This document shows, piece by piece, positions 1 through 11,369 of a DNA stretch of 64,000 nt (its first letter is position 1; each line of letters begins with the position of its first letter). The stretch comes from Tridacna crocea. Taxonomy: Eukaryota; Mollusca; Bivalvia; Cardiida; Cardiidae. The notes beneath the pieces were generated by a model. The model saw nothing but the letters and a program-made list of their open reading frames with translations. It was not told the origin of the DNA and did no database searches. Made by a program: the position numbers and the translations under genes. The DNA is taken from positions 7,033,501 to 7,097,500 of the forward strand of contig OX031072.1 of assembly GCA_943736015.1 (NCBI GenBank). The letters are read 5' to 3'.

Positions 1-401
1 ATGAAGATTTGAAACAGTAAAGTTATAAAGTAATTGTACATGCATGATCCATAGGATCACCTAATACGAATATTTGTAATTTATCACGTAACCTCCCTTG
101 TTTTCAGTGTAATGTACCAATTACAAATTCTCTTATCTCATACATGTTTAATATCACTATTGTGTGACATCATTTGTTATGTCATTTGGATGTATATCAT
201 AGAAGTGAATGGTTCTAATGGATATTGCGCACGTGCATCTAAAGACGGTTTTGCATCTTCTGAACTGTGATTTGTAAAACTTCGTTATGTGTTTAAAAGA
301 ATCTGACATTTGTTGGCCTAAGAGATAAAAACTTCATTTAACTTGTGAAATGTTATCAAGTTCGCCAAAGGCTTGCCTAGTAACATTTTTCCTAGACTTG
401 T
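1..401. other. Unassigned AT-rich sequence at the left edge
   Basis: No coding segment, hairpin or repeat is recognised. It probably lies in an intron of the zinc-knuckle gene. Confidence 0.4.
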
Positions 402-630
402 TTAACCCATTACCACTCAATCCCTACTTTTGACGCCCCTGAGAAAGAAGCCTTTTGAAAACACTGTGAGAAAAGGAGAAAATGCTGGTAACCAGCATTT
501 TCTCCTTTTCCCACAGTGTTTTCTATCCTTCCCAGAACAAATTTCTTTTTTTCAGTCACCTTTATTTTGTCGTCTGCAAATGCTTTCAATTTGGACCAGT
601 CTAAAATTTTGTGGTGTGGTAATGAGTTAA
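402..630 (-). mobile_element. MITE-A copy (TTAA hairpin element)
   Basis: Full-length copy bounded by TTAA at both ends, with ends reading TTAACCCATTACCAC and its inverse. The central hairpin GAAAATGCTGG/CCAGCATTTTC is intact. It lies just upstream of the first zinc-knuckle exon. Confidence 0.85.
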
Positions 631-686
631 TAAAACTTTTTCTCAATATCAACTCAAGTCAGATCCTATATCTCTTAAATACACAG

Positions 687-3600
687 CTGAATGAATACAG
701 ACAGCTACAGATGTTGAGATTTAACATGTCTAAAAGTGAGTCTGTCACAGATCATCCATCATTGCCGAGCCAAAGTTTAACGTCTATCCATGAACATGGC
801 ATTGCCACAAGCTCTAAGAGAGATGAGAGAGGTATTCGTTGCATGCCTCTTTCTTATCATTGTTTTTTCTGAAAAAGTCACCTGATTCTTCTGCTGTACT
901 GAATATCTGACCTGTTACATTTAACCCTTAAGCTGATGTGTGAGACCCATGGCACTTTTGCGGTTAGTGAAGATCAAGATTAGAGTGCACATAATTCACA
1001 ATCTGATCTTGGATCTCCAATGTCCGAGATATTTTTCCTTAACATCTGCCTTGAACAATCATAATGTGGGTTTTAACAATCAGCTTGGAATTTTTATTTC
1101 ACTTATTTAGCAAGTTCAGGAACTTTGCCAAGCAATTCCTGGTTGTGATGACCCTGTCGGAAAAAGGTCTGAAGGAACTGTTGAAATAGAAAAAAATGCT
1201 TGTAACCAACATTTTCTCCTATTTCAATTTTTCCTACCCTGACACAAGCAAGTTCTATCATTTTAGACACTTTTGATTTGTAGTGTACAAATGCTTTCAG
1301 TTTTGAAAAGTTCTTATTTTACTGTACACTGAACCTCGAATTTGTTACTCCCTGCAAACAACGTTTTTGTCTCCAGATTTCCATTTTCTGCATGTGTTAA
1401 ATTTAAATGACTGGTGTTACTTTTTCAAAAAATGGCACATTTTTTGGCTACAAACAAGCTTTAAACCTTTACCACACAATACTGACTTTTGATGCCCCTG
1501 GAAAAGAAGCCTTTTGAAAACATTGCAGGAAAAGGAGAAAATGCTGGTAACCAGCATTTTCTCCATTTCCCGCAATGTTTTCTACTCTATCAAAGGAAAA
1601 TTACAATTTGAGCACCACTGAAATTGTCATCTGCGAATGCTTTCACTTTAGACAAGGTTGGAATTTTGTTGTCTGACAAAGGGTTAATAGCAAATGTCCC
1701 TTGTTTGACTGAGTTATACGACTGAGAATTTGCACTTATTTCAGTAATCTATATAGATGACAAAGAGTCAAATGAGACTGGTGTCCTAAACCTTGTCAAA
1801 ACTTACCGAAGCGATGATGTTGAATGGCAAACATTGTTAGCAACACATCCTCCAGGACAGTCTCATTTTCCAGCCTCTAGTCCAATGATAGATAGAGATC
1901 AAGCCAGCCAGCCCCAAATCATGCCTGGTCATGTGAATGATATTGACCAATCATCATCCGCCATAAAGAATCCAAATGCTACTGGTAACATGAAGGATAC
2001 TGACCAGCCATCATCCACCATAAAGAATTCAAATATTACATGTGGTAACTGTGGAGAGAAAGGTCACAACAGGACATACTATTTGTGTAAAAAATACCAT
2101 ACAGCAGAAGAAACAGCACGGCGAGAGGTATTTTTTTTATACAAGTCTCTTGTTCCGTTAATTATGCAAGTTTCACGTAGTCTCCTAGGAAAAGATGGAC
2201 AATATTTACATTATTAGTTGTATGGAAAGGTGCATGGGACTTGGAAACTTGTTCATAGCTGTGGTGAATGATGTTTTAGAGCCAAAAGTAAGGCAGTGAC
2301 ATGATTCGTCACAGCTGTGAACTGCAAAGTTTTACCATTCCAACATGTAATTAGTGGAATTTCCCTGTTTTATGGTCTGATGAATTGAGTACGCTGATGA
2401 CAGGAGAAGCAACAGCAAGGCTTATGAAGTGAAAACTGTAGAAATCTTCTGGTTCTACACATAAGGCCTAGGGCTACAAAAAAAGGTGTGTAGCTTTTAT
2501 CTGACATACATCTACAACATTCTTTCAAATTAAAGCCCTTTGGTGAAAATTGGCCCTGTCCCAGGGGTCTCAAGTTTTACATGGGCTTTTATAGTGAAAA
2601 CTTCAAAAAATCTTTTTGTCCCCAACTATGAGGCCTAGGGCTGCCAAATTTGGGATATAGCTTCATCAGGTGGATCACATTAGAATTTATTCAAAATTTA
2701 GGGCTTGAATTAAGGCATACCTCTCATGTTTTATTGATTTGAGGAACCTCTGGAAATCTTCTTGTTATGAACAAATGGCCCAGACCTATACTGTGTGATA
2801 TGTGGATAAATCTTGTGATTTCTACCAGCATTCTAGTAACTGTAGCTCATATTTATAGATCAAAATGGTAATTACAGGTCAAAAATGGACCCTCCCCGGT
2901 GATCACAACTTTCACATGGGCTTTGATAGGAGAAATCTCTATATCTTCCTTTTCAAAACCATTTTGCCCAGATTTGTAATGTTTGTTGTGTTTGGTGAGT
3001 ACCTATTAGCAATTGGAGCAGTACAGGGCAGTCATGGCCCTCTTTGTAAGTAGTACATAAGGCATTAATGAACTGGTTTGGGTTATTTTAGGCAAAACTA
3101 GAGAAGTTCAGGCAACAGAAAGAAGAAAAGCGAAAAATGGAGATAGAGACATTGAGCCTTCTGGTATGTTATGTGTTTTAATCCTGTGTAATTTTACCCT
3201 GAAATTGCTAAACCCCCTTTTTTCAGAGCATGGCTTGTTTATCAGTTACTGTCACTGTGTTTATTATTTTAGGCTCTCATTCTTGTCCATCACTTTTATT
3301 AACCCTTTACCACATGACAAGATTTTAGCCTTGTCCAAATTGAAAGCATTTGCAGACAACAATATCAGTGTGGCTCATATGGTGTTCCTTGATAGAGTAG
3401 AAAACATTGTCGTAAAAAAAAGAAAATGCTGGTTACCAGCATTTTCTTCTTTTCCCACAGTGTTTTCTAAAGGCTTCTACTTAAGGGGTGTCAAAAGTTT
3501 GCATTGTGTGGTTAAAGGTTAAGATACATTTGAATCAATAACATTTAATTAACTCTTCACCACACTACAAAATTTCAGAATTATCCAAATTGAAAGGATT

Positions 3601-4442
3601 TGCAGGCAACAAAATAGATGTTTTGGAAAGGGTAGAAAACATTGTGGGAAAAGGAGAAAATGCTGGTTTCCAGCGTTTTCTCCTTTTTCCGAAATGTTTT
3701 CAAAAGGCTTCTTTCTCAGGGATGTTAAAAGCCGGGATTGGATTGTGTGGTTAAACCCCTTCTCACATTCAACTATATTTTGATATTACTTACTGAAAAG
3801 ATGAACAAAATGGCAACTGTTACGCCACTTATCAAAGTATGTTTCTAGAGAAAATTATGTTTTGGCAAGCATTAGTATAAACATATTTATTTTACATCGA
3901 TTGAGAAACAAGTTCTTACAACTTATACTAATTTCTTTCGATTCTGCTTCCCGAGAACTACACCATGTGTGGGCCAATGAAAAATCGCAAAGTTGACACC
4001 TGCTCTCGGGTATTGAACTCGGGGGCCTTATGGTAACGAGGCCGATGCTCTACCTCACAGCCACAGACACCACACAAGCATTAAATCTTCATTTCATGAA
4101 AAACCTCTAACCCTTGATGTAGTTCAAAAAAGAGGATACTTGGTCATTGATTAATATTTACTTTATGGAACTGTAATTGTAGACACAATTTGCTGTAAAA
4201 TAGAGAAAAAAAATTGTGTATAGGATGTGATGTGCTTTTGCAAAGGTGAAGTTTTCATTCATTTCAATTTACATGTACTTTAGACCAACCATCAACAAGT
4301 CCTGGAAGAAATGACTGAACAGATTCAAACAGAGATGAACACAATACAACGCAGATTGAAACAGAAAACCTCTGAACTGGAGAAACATGTCTCAAACAGA
4401 GTGAAAAAATTGGAGAAAACAAAGGGCAAACAGAAAAGGTGA
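687..4442 (+). CDS. Zinc-knuckle and coiled-coil protein, 3' part (unrecognised family)
   Basis: Four exons join in frame: about 687-831, 1745-2127, 3092-3163 and 4284-4442, with phases 1, 0, 0 and AG/GT borders throughout. The second exon holds a Ser/Pro/Asn-rich linker and then a zinc-knuckle-like motif (CGNCGEKGHN followed by CKK). Its spacing is C-x2-C-x4-H-x6-C, two residues longer than the classic CCHC knuckle. The third and fourth exons are Lys/Glu/Gln-rich and look like a continuous coiled coil, ending ...KGKQKR before TGA at 4440-4442. Knuckles of this kind usually bind nucleic acid, but the family is not recognised and no function is claimed. The first exon may begin at the acceptor at 685-686 (then the 5' end lies outside the window) or at Met codons at 711 or 726. 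An alternative donor (AG|GTGACT) overlaps the stop, so further 3' exons cannot be excluded. The introns contain MITE-A copies, a Helitron remnant and a SINE. Confidence 0.6.
921..1120 (+). mobile_element. MITE-B copy (GATCAAGATC hairpin), diverged
   Basis: Starts TTAACCCTTAAGCTG. It carries the family centre GAAGATCAAGATTAGAGTGC facing TCTGATCTTGGATC. The right end is eroded. Confidence 0.65.
1147..1325 (-). mobile_element. MITE-A remnant
   Basis: Keeps the GACCCTG flank, a weakened hairpin (AAATGCTTGTAACCAACATTT) and the AAATGCTTTCAGTTTTG flank. Both termini are lost. Confidence 0.55.
1461..1687 (-). mobile_element. MITE-A copy
   Basis: Full length, from TTAAACCTTTACCACAC to ACAAAGGGTTAA, ending about 55 bases before the second zinc-knuckle exon. 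Confidence 0.85.
2370..3056 (+). mobile_element. Helitron-like remnant with 165-bp repeat units
   Basis: Units containing AAGGCCTAGGGCTAC recur about 165 bases apart (near 2463 and 2628), as in the element at 13.3 kb. The right end keeps a variant of the terminal hairpin (GGGCAGTCATGGCCCTCTTTG). The 5' end is not recognisable. Confidence 0.6.
3299..3522 (+). mobile_element. MITE-A copy
   Basis: TTAA-bounded with an intact hairpin, in the third intron of the zinc-knuckle gene. Only about 26 bases separate it from the next copy. Confidence 0.85.
3549..3754 (+). mobile_element. MITE-A copy, tandem to the previous one
   Basis: TTAA at both ends. The interior is slightly shortened, and the hairpin loop reads GCTGGTTTCCAGC. 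Confidence 0.8.
3870..4085 (-). mobile_element. tRNA-derived SINE (minus orientation)
   Basis: Read on the minus strand it has a tRNA-like head (GTGAGGTAGAGCATCGGCC, then a GAGTTCAATACCCG B-box-like segment). The body and tail, with the TTGTTTCTCAATCGATGT motif, are the same as the SINE at 12.4 kb. Confidence 0.7.
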
Positions 4443-4668
4443 CTGTGATGAACTGGTGACTATTGAGGTTTTTCTTATGTTTTGGAAACTCCAAAATCTC
4501 AGTATCTCTACCACGTAATCTTGTTTGTCTCATAGCAGACCTATGTTGAAAAGATTTTGGCAAAAAGAGAAATTGCTTCTGATAAGGAATTTTTTCTTTA
4601 GCTGCAATGTTTTCATATGTATGGATGTTCTTAACAGTGAATGTTTAAAAGTTTTCACCCAAATATCT

Positions 4669-4885
4669 TTAACCCTTTACCACACAATCCCTGGTTTTAC
4701 CAATCTTGAAATAAAAGGCTTTTGAAAACATTCTTAAAGAAGGAGATAATGCTTGTAGCCACTTTTTTGTCCATTTCCCCAAAAATGTTTTCTACCCTAT
4801 CAAAGACAAATACAGTCATTTGAGCAACACTTGATATGTCCCCTGCAAATGCCTTCAATTTGGACAGTTTGTTGTAATTTTTCAG
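4669..4885 (-). mobile_element. MITE-A copy, right end eroded
   Basis: Starts TTAACCCTTTACCACACAAT. The hairpin is degraded (GATAATGCTTGTAGCC). It runs into a second remnant at 4888-5043 in the opposite orientation. Confidence 0.7.
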
Positions 4886-4887
4886 CA

Positions 4888-5043
4888 AACAACAAAATCA
4901 AAGACTGGTCCAAGTTCAAAGCATAGGAAGACAAATAATGTAACATTGCTCATATGGTAAGAAAAGGCCCTAGAAAGGATTGAAAACATTGTGGGATAAG
5001 GAGAGAATGCTTTTCTTAAAAGCTTGGGATTCTGTTGTAAAGG
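4888..5043 (+). mobile_element. MITE-A remnant
   Basis: Retains the ACTGGTCCAAGTTCAAAGCAT flank and GAAAACATTGTGGGATAAGGA. The second hairpin arm is gone. Confidence 0.55.
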
Positions 5044-5117
5044 AGTCTGGAGGTATTGAGTTGATATTTTGACGTTGTTTGCTTGGTGTTTATTCTTTGT
5101 GACTGATTCTACAGTTG

Positions 5118-5618
5118 TTTAATATTGAACACTTTACCAGATAACAAAATTTTAGACCTTACAAAATGGAATGAATTTGTGGCCTGTCACACAAAAAGGA
5201 ACAATCTGGGAATTCAGTACATCAGTTAGACCTAGATGAAAACAGATCAAAGATAGTACAGATCAATTTAAGTTTATAATTCAAAAATGATTGTATAGTA
5301 AGGTAGAGAGACCAATTTTTATAAAGAAATATCATAAAAGTGAAAAATGTCGACCCGGGTCAGCCTGCGCCATCCACACAGGCTGACCAGGGTCAACACC
5401 TTTTGCAGTTCCCAGATAGTCCCTTTTTGTGTATGGCGGATCAGATTTGCCGGATATAAATTGAGTGTTACTCAAATGATGGGATTTATCTTTGAAGGGA
5501 TAGAGAACATTGTGGAAAAAGGACAAAATGCTGGTTACCAGCATTTTCTCCTTGTCCCACAGTTTCTAAAAAAAGTTTTATACATCAGGGTCATTAAATA
5601 CAAGATTGTTTGGTAAAG
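5118..5618 (+). mobile_element. MITE-A copy split by a nested hairpin element
   Basis: The left part (ACTTTACCAGATAACAAAATT) and right part (hairpin near 5527-5553, end GATTGTTTGGTAAAG) belong to one copy. The interval 5189-5431 is a separate insertion. Confidence 0.6.
5189..5431. mobile_element. Inverted-repeat element nested in MITE-A
   Basis: The ends CACAAAAAGGAACAATCTGG and CCAGATAGTCCCTTTTTGTG are inverted copies of each other. Inside is the GGTCAGCCTGCGC / GCACAGGCTGACC hairpin found in several other places in the window. Confidence 0.6.
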
Positions 5619-6477
5619 TGTTAGAATAGAATTGCCATATGATTTTTTTTCTTTCTTTTTTTATCATGTGCAATACTTTGTGAAAAAAGTATTAAGAAGC
5701 TATTGTAGTTTTAAGTTTTAAAATTTTAGTTCATTCAACTTGTTGGATTTTATTTTTATCACAATAACTTGTCTTGATTTCAGTGTAATATAGTCATTAC
5801 AATTACATATTTTCTTCATTGCACCATTTGAATAGGCATTGTATGGCCTCATATGGAAATCATTTTATACTATTATTAGAGAAGTGGGAAGGGACAGGGT
5901 TTTGCCTTGTGAATTTCCACAATTCCTTCAGGGTATAGTTTTTCATATTATGACCTATAATTTGGGAGAGATCTTTTTGCAGTAAAAAGAACCTGGCAAT
6001 TGTTGACATGGAGATAAAATTTTGATTAATCTCATATACAAAAATATCACAGTCAAAGTCAGGCACTCGCAGGTGAGCATTTTAATCTGTGATAATTTGG
6101 GCCTTTTACAGACAGTGAAGCTGAAAATCAGAATGCACAGTCTGAACATACATAAATGTGCTTTCAAACATCATGTGAAATATTCTTGCACCTCAAGCCA
6201 CTATAATTACACCTTGCCATATAAGTATACTTCTTACCTACATCACAGTGGTATGAATTGAACAAATTAGGACATAGATATCAGGAAGAATGACAAACTT
6301 TTAACGATGTACAAACACTATGGGAAGAGAAATTAATCAGTAGGTACATCTTATCGCATTTATTCTTAATAGTTTTTTAAAGCTGTGTGCAGTATGAACA
6401 TAAAGTGTACCTGATATTGTGTAATATTAGGATAGGACTCTTATTTGTCCTTTGCCTCACAAAAAGGGTCTGTATTC

Positions 6478-6632
6478 AGTAACCCTTCTTAATTTTATTC
6501 TGAGTCTAAAAGGGTAGAAAACACTATGGGAGAAGGAGAAAATGCTGATTACCAGCATCTTCTCCTCCAACAATGTTTTCAAAAGCATTCTTTCCAAGGG
6601 TTGTTAGAACTTGGGATTGTGTGGTGAAGGCA
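6478..6632 (+). mobile_element. MITE-A copy, left part missing
   Basis: The hairpin (GAAAATGCTGATTACCAGCATCTTC) and the right flank GGGATTGTGTGGTGAAGG are present. Confidence 0.6.
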
Positions 6633-6662
6633 TGAGGATTTTTGGTCCTTCAGACAATTTTA

Positions 6663-6894
6663 TTAACTCTTTACCACACAATCCCAACTTTTAACAACAC
6701 TGACAAAGAAGCAGCATCATTAAGACATTGTGGGAAAAGGAGAAAATGCTGGTAACCAGCATTTTCTCCTTTTCCCACAATGTTTTCCACCCTTCCAAAA
6801 CAAAATTTCAATTTTTCAGTCACATTTATTTTGTGGTCTGCAAATGCTTTCAAATTGGACTGGTCTAAAATTTTCTCATGTGATAAAAAGTTAA
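6663..6894 (-). mobile_element. MITE-A copy
   Basis: TTAA-bounded, with the hairpin arms intact over the whole ACATTGTGGGAAAAGGAG segment. Confidence 0.85.
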
Positions 6895-7076
6895 ATCCTT
6901 AGAATGTTGTTATACAGCAATAGTTTCTTTTTTTACAATAAACTGATTTATTTTCCATTTTTTGTTCCAGTTCAGAGATTTTATCGTATTCCTTTGTGCC
7001 ACCAATTTGTACAGTAAACCCTAGAGAGCTGAATTGTTGACATAGACCTTTAAGATAGGAAAATCAGCCAAAAACT

Positions 7077-7512
7077 TTAATCCCTGAGTTGCTACGCACA
7101 AGAAACTGACTTATAGCAGACATTGTAGATCAAGATCAGATTACACAGAATTTACAGTCTGATCTTGGATCTACAGTGTATGATAGGGAGGATTTTTATT
7201 AGCTCACGTTAGCACGAAGCGCTAAAGCTGAGCTATTGTGATTGCCATATGTCGCGTCCGTCAACAATTTCTTTAAACATCTCCACCTAACCCACTAGGC
7301 CAATCTTGATGAAACTTGGCAGGGATGTTCCGTGGGTGAAGCTTTACCAAAGTTGTTCAAAGAATTGAATTTCACTTATAAGCTATAGTCTAAGGTGAGC
7401 ATTCCAGGGCCAATGGCTCTCTTGTTCAAAAATAAGTTTGAAATAATATCATTTGGGTTTTTACCACAGGCTTGAAAGTTTTACACAATTTACTTTGCCG
7501 AATAAGGGTTAA
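7077..7512 (+). mobile_element. MITE-B copy split by a Helitron-like insertion
   Basis: Left part from TTAATCCCTGAGTTGCTA through the GTAGATCAAGATCAGA hairpin to about 7195. Right part 7435-7512 resumes with the family's AGTTTGAAATAATATCATTT segment and ends AATAAGGGTTAA. Confidence 0.7.
7197..7434 (+). mobile_element. Short Helitron-like element without tandem core
   Basis: The 5' end TAGCTCACGTTAGCACGAAG has a short internal inverted repeat. A GTCCGTC stretch and a conserved GGCCAATCTTGATGAAACTT body follow, and the 3' end reads GGGCCAATGGCTCTCTTGT. It is inserted in a T-run of MITE-B. Confidence 0.7.
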
Positions 7513-7758
7513 GACAGAGTTGGCTGTTATATGTGTATGTAAAGCAGTAGACAGTGAAGACCTATGATAAGGCTGCAGGCTATGTGCAGTCTGATGTTGA
7601 TCGACACTGTCTCCAAATGCAAGTAAAGCAAGATTCAGCACTTATATGATTAAATTTTCTTTTTTTATTTTAGTTTTGTGAAGTTGTTGTTGTTGAGAGT
7701 TGAATGAAAGTCTACCCTTTCGTTTCCACTATGAAAAGAAAATCTCGACATTTTGCTA

Positions 7759-7988
7759 TTAACCCATTATCACACGACAATATTTTAGACTGGTCCAAAT
7801 TGAAAGCATTTGCAGACGACAAAATAAAAGTGACTGAAAATTTGAAATTTGTTTTGTGAAGTGTAGAAAACATTTTGGGAAAAGGAGAAAATGCTGGTTA
7901 CCAGCGTTTTCTCCTTTTCCCACAGTGTTTTCTAAAGGCTTCTTTCTCAGGGGCGTCAAAAGTAGGGATTGTGTGCTAATGGGTTTAA
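7759..7988 (+). mobile_element. MITE-A copy
   Basis: Full length with TTAA at both ends. Hairpin arms pair except for one base (CAGCGTTTTC). Confidence 0.85.
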
Positions 7989-8084
7989 AAAAAAAAAAGC
8001 CATGTTCTGACAATAGGGTGCTTAATGCATCTGTTATGCATGATACCTGCCCAAGTTACCACATAGTTATTGATTCATAAGAGC

Positions 8085-8260
8085 CCTTTTTTTAAACATC
8101 AGGCTTAATCATGTGGTAGACATGTCCTTAAACATACAGATAATTGACCAATAGCGAAAAAGTTTTGGCCCAGGTCTGCCTGCGGGGATTGCGCAGGCTG
8201 ACCTGGGTCAATACTTTTCACAGATGTGTTAAGCCCCTTTTTCACAGAGCATGGCTCAAA
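8085..8260. repeat. Dispersed hairpin repeat (CAGGCTGACCTGGG family)
   Basis: GCCCAGGTCTGCCTGCG faces CGCAGGCTGACCTGGGTC, flanked by TTAAGCCCC...CACAGAGCATGGCT. Related copies lie near 19740-19830, 20850-20975, 29665-29760, 37950-38050, 42960-43012 with 43208-43260 (around a MITE-A), 46850-47050 and 58990-59150. Confidence 0.6.
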
Positions 8261-8693
8261 TGTTTCTGTTTGTTCCTTTTTTTTTTTCCTGTTATTGTTG
8301 CTTTATCAGAGAAACTGATTTTGTGTCAATTTGAATCATGGTTTAGATTAAATATTCCAAGCCAAATGACAAAAGTTTTGACCCCTCCAAACTCAGAGCT
8401 GTTGCAGACACCAAGTACAGATTTGTCGTTTTCATTTTCTTTTTCTTTTTTTCTAAGAAAAGCCAATATACGAAAGAAATGTTGAAGCCAGGTTACTTGC
8501 CCTACAACTTGTAAATTGTAAAACTCAACTTCACAATATTCTCCGTACCATTGGAAAAGAGTCCTGGAAACACACAGGAAAGTCACCTAACAGAATTTAA
8601 AACAGCCTATTTGTAACAAAAATCCTGTACCCATAATAACTTGTAGGGATATCCAACAGACCTAAATTTATTAAGATGAAAAATTACCATCGC

Positions 8694-9004
8694 TTTTTTA
8701 TACGCCCAGTTGGTCGTATTATTTATGGCCCCGGTCGTCCGTCCGTCCGTCTGATAGCAATTCCTTGTGTTCGCAACTCCTACAGTTTCCATTGGAATAA
8801 TTTGAAACTTACCACAATGAATCTTTATGATGTGCAGTTATGCACATAAAATGTTATGTGTAGTTATGCACATAAAAGGTTATGTTATGTTATGTTATGC
8901 ATGTGACGTAAAATTTGGACCTCTGCAGGTGTTTTAGATTTCAGCACATTTCACTGACAAGCGCCTCCGGGCGTATATGCGCTGCTCTGCGAAGCTCTTG
9001 GTTA
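8694..9004 (+). mobile_element. Helitron-like element with TATACGCCC end
   Basis: Begins at a T-run with TATACGCCCAGTTGG, has a (GTCC)n microsatellite near 8736-8752, and ends CTCCGGGCGTATATGCGCTG. It is short and has no repeat core. A TTATG run lies near 8860-8900. Confidence 0.6.
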
Positions 9005-9744
9005 GGTATTGGATGTACCTAAAAGATAAAAAATGTCAACCAAATTATGAATTTTGAAGTGCCAGTAATTAAGATAAATGTTTCTGCATTTTGTATTCAA
9101 AAGCTGAGTGGTAATAATATCCCTATATTTTCTATATTCAAGTTCTTAAAATGCAGATATACATGTATTCAATTCATGACATTTTACTGGCTTTCCCTTT
9201 TCATTACAGGCACATCTATATTTTTTTTTGTCTTTGGGGTCTATATTTTTTAAACCTAAACTTTAGTGCCAAAATGTATTTCCTATATTTTGAATTTCAT
9301 AAACGGGTATAATATAATAATTATTGAAATACGTTTTATCTATATGTTTGTCAAATTTCTGGGGAAAAAACAATAAAAAATGCAGATTTAGCCTAAAATC
9401 TGTAGGAATCTAAAAAAAGGTGCTTTAAATCCGTAAGAAAGTAAAATTTAATGTGAGGCAAAAAAAAGGTACAACAGACATAGAAGTGTGATAAATAAAG
9501 TTGATAACAATCATCACACACGAGCGGATTTACACTTGTTATCTAGATCAAACATTACTTTTTCGCCGGACCGATCTGTCCGCGGGGCAGATGAACCAAA
9601 TTTGACTGACCCGTTGAACAAAGTCGAGATATACTTCCGTAGTCCTGTATAACGGCTCTTGTTTTACGGTTGGATTTGACCGAACTACTTTCTCTACATC
9701 TGTTAATTATAAAAAAAAAATACAAAGGGAAGGCCGGTGAGAAA

Positions 9745-9940
9745 CGAGTCTGAAAAAGAAGTCTTTTGAAACAGTGTGGGAAGAGGAGAAAATGCTAGAA
9801 ACATATGCTGGTAACCAGCATTTTCTCCTCTTCTCACAATGTTTCTTTTGTTGAACGACAGCCGTTTGAGCCACCTGTAGGCTGTCGTCTGCAGCTGCTT
9901 TCACTATGGAAAAAGCCTCAAGTTTTGTCAATCAGTATTT
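9745..9940 (-). mobile_element. MITE-A remnant with duplicated hairpin arm
   Basis: An extra ATGCTAGAAACAT segment sits inside the hairpin between the first arm and ATGCTGGTAACCAGCAT. The ends are diverged. Confidence 0.6.
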
Positions 9941-10089
9941 ACTTAATGAATGCATGATTACAAGTTTACTGTCAGATGTTGCGGAACGGTAAAATGATTT
10001 AACTTTAATCTGCTAAATACTATAGTAAATTACATTGGTTTTTTTAGCAAATGGGGAAGAATATGCTTTCAGAATTCTTTTCATTGGAT

Positions 10090-10215
10090 AAACTCTCAAC
10101 TTGTTGGATAGTGAAGATCAAAGATCAGACTATATGTTCTGTGCAGTCTGATCTTTGATCTACATAGTCCGCAAAAGTGGACAGTGGCGCTTTGCAGCCT
10201 TAGTGTTATAGAAAT
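10090..10215 (-). mobile_element. MITE-B remnant
   Basis: Long inverted repeat GATCAAAGATCAGACTATA / CAGTCTGATCTTTGATC, with the family flank GTCCGCAAAAGTGGACAGTG. Confidence 0.65.
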
Positions 10216-10379
10216 GGTGAAGTAAGAGAAGAAATTCTTATGCAAGAAACGGTATACAAAAGAATATTGTAAGAGGTAAGGCATGCTGTCACTTGTAAAA
10301 TTTGTTTCCGGAACAAGACAGAATTTCAGGCACTTCTTTGTCAAGTCAAACAACCGACAACGAGAAATAAATCATGCAA

Positions 10380-11145
10380 AAATTTTGTTAGAAGTGGACA
10401 AAATGCTGGTAAGCAGCGGTTCGTCCTTTTTCCACAATGTTATAAACTTTTACAAAGACAAATTTTATCAGTTGGGCCACACTTCCTTTGTCATGTTTAA
10501 ATGCTTCAATTTACAGTCGTTTATTTATTCATGTGGTAAGGAAATAACTAAATCTAAGTGTCTACAGTGCACCACAATGCCCGGGCCGAGTCCCTGTAGA
10601 TCGGTAGTGATGTGCTTTGGTTTCCGGCTCGGCCACAATTTACGATATGGATGAACGTTTTCAAGAGGACACGTCCCTCATTTATGATCGAATAACATGG
10701 CCAAGTATGTCCAAAAGCCGCCTGTACCTTGGAAAACAGTGTCGCATGCAGAACTGGTTACAAACAAAAATTCCAGGAACGCACGCATAGGCCATTTTCG
10801 CAAGCCTGTGTGACAATCGCTACGATGGCGTAACCGCACTGACTGCCGGCGCGTTTCTGAAGTAACATCCAATCTATCGGAATAAACACCAAACCAAACC
10901 TGTTTGCAAATATATATGTGTACTGCCTTAAAACAGCTCTTTACGAAAGTATCTCGTGTTCGTACGACCCCCAAAGAAAATATGATTTGAAAACATTGTA
11001 GGAAAATAGGCAGCTTATCAGCAGTCTTATCGTCACAAAATATTTCTATGAATTCAATCATTTTGCGGCTATATTCACAGTCTTTTGCAAATGCTTTAAA
11101 AATTGACTTGTCTAAAAAGATTTTGTCATTTCGTGTATGAGGTAG
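10380..11145 (-). mobile_element. Two diverged MITE-A remnants
   Basis: One at about 10380-10545 (ACAAAATGCTGGTAAGCAGCG, then CCACAATGTTAT). One at about 10960-11145 (TTGAAAACATTGTAGGAAAAT and TTTGCAAATGCTTTAAAAATT). The 150-bp stretch between them shows nothing recognisable. Confidence 0.5.
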
Positions 11146-11369
11146 ACAATTATCGGAGGGCTCAAGGCAATTCTGGCATCTGTGTATCGGCCAGCAACGT
11201 AACCAGACATTCATTTTGTCGGGCGTTGAATTTCGATTTTAGCGGTGACATTTTTATGACTGGAAACTCAGACGCTGCCCAGACATGGTGTGATTTCTGG
11301 TCGTTGGGTTGTGTGCTCGAAACTGTGGTACAGTTTCATGATCGTTTAAACATTAAGAAATAGACTGAA

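Larger units (their letters stand above)
4443..11369. other. Intergenic region filled with small transposons
   Basis: Between the zinc-knuckle gene and the metalloprotease I see no convincing exon. MITE-A, MITE-B, Helitron-like and hairpin elements listed separately occupy much of it. Stretches at 5620-6470, 9010-9700 and 11150-11365 hold nothing recognisable. Confidence 0.5.

Noticed and set aside
410-652. Small open frames containing GKGENAG(Y/N)QHFLLFP, seen in dozens of places
   Set aside because: They are the MITE-A hairpin read through. The hairpin gives similar peptides on both strands, and copies have stops and indels with no coding constraint. These could mislead automatic gene prediction.
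11103-11363. Open frame just upstream of the protease first exon
   Set aside because: It overlaps a worn MITE-A and gives no recognisable protein. It is more likely 5' flank or UTR.
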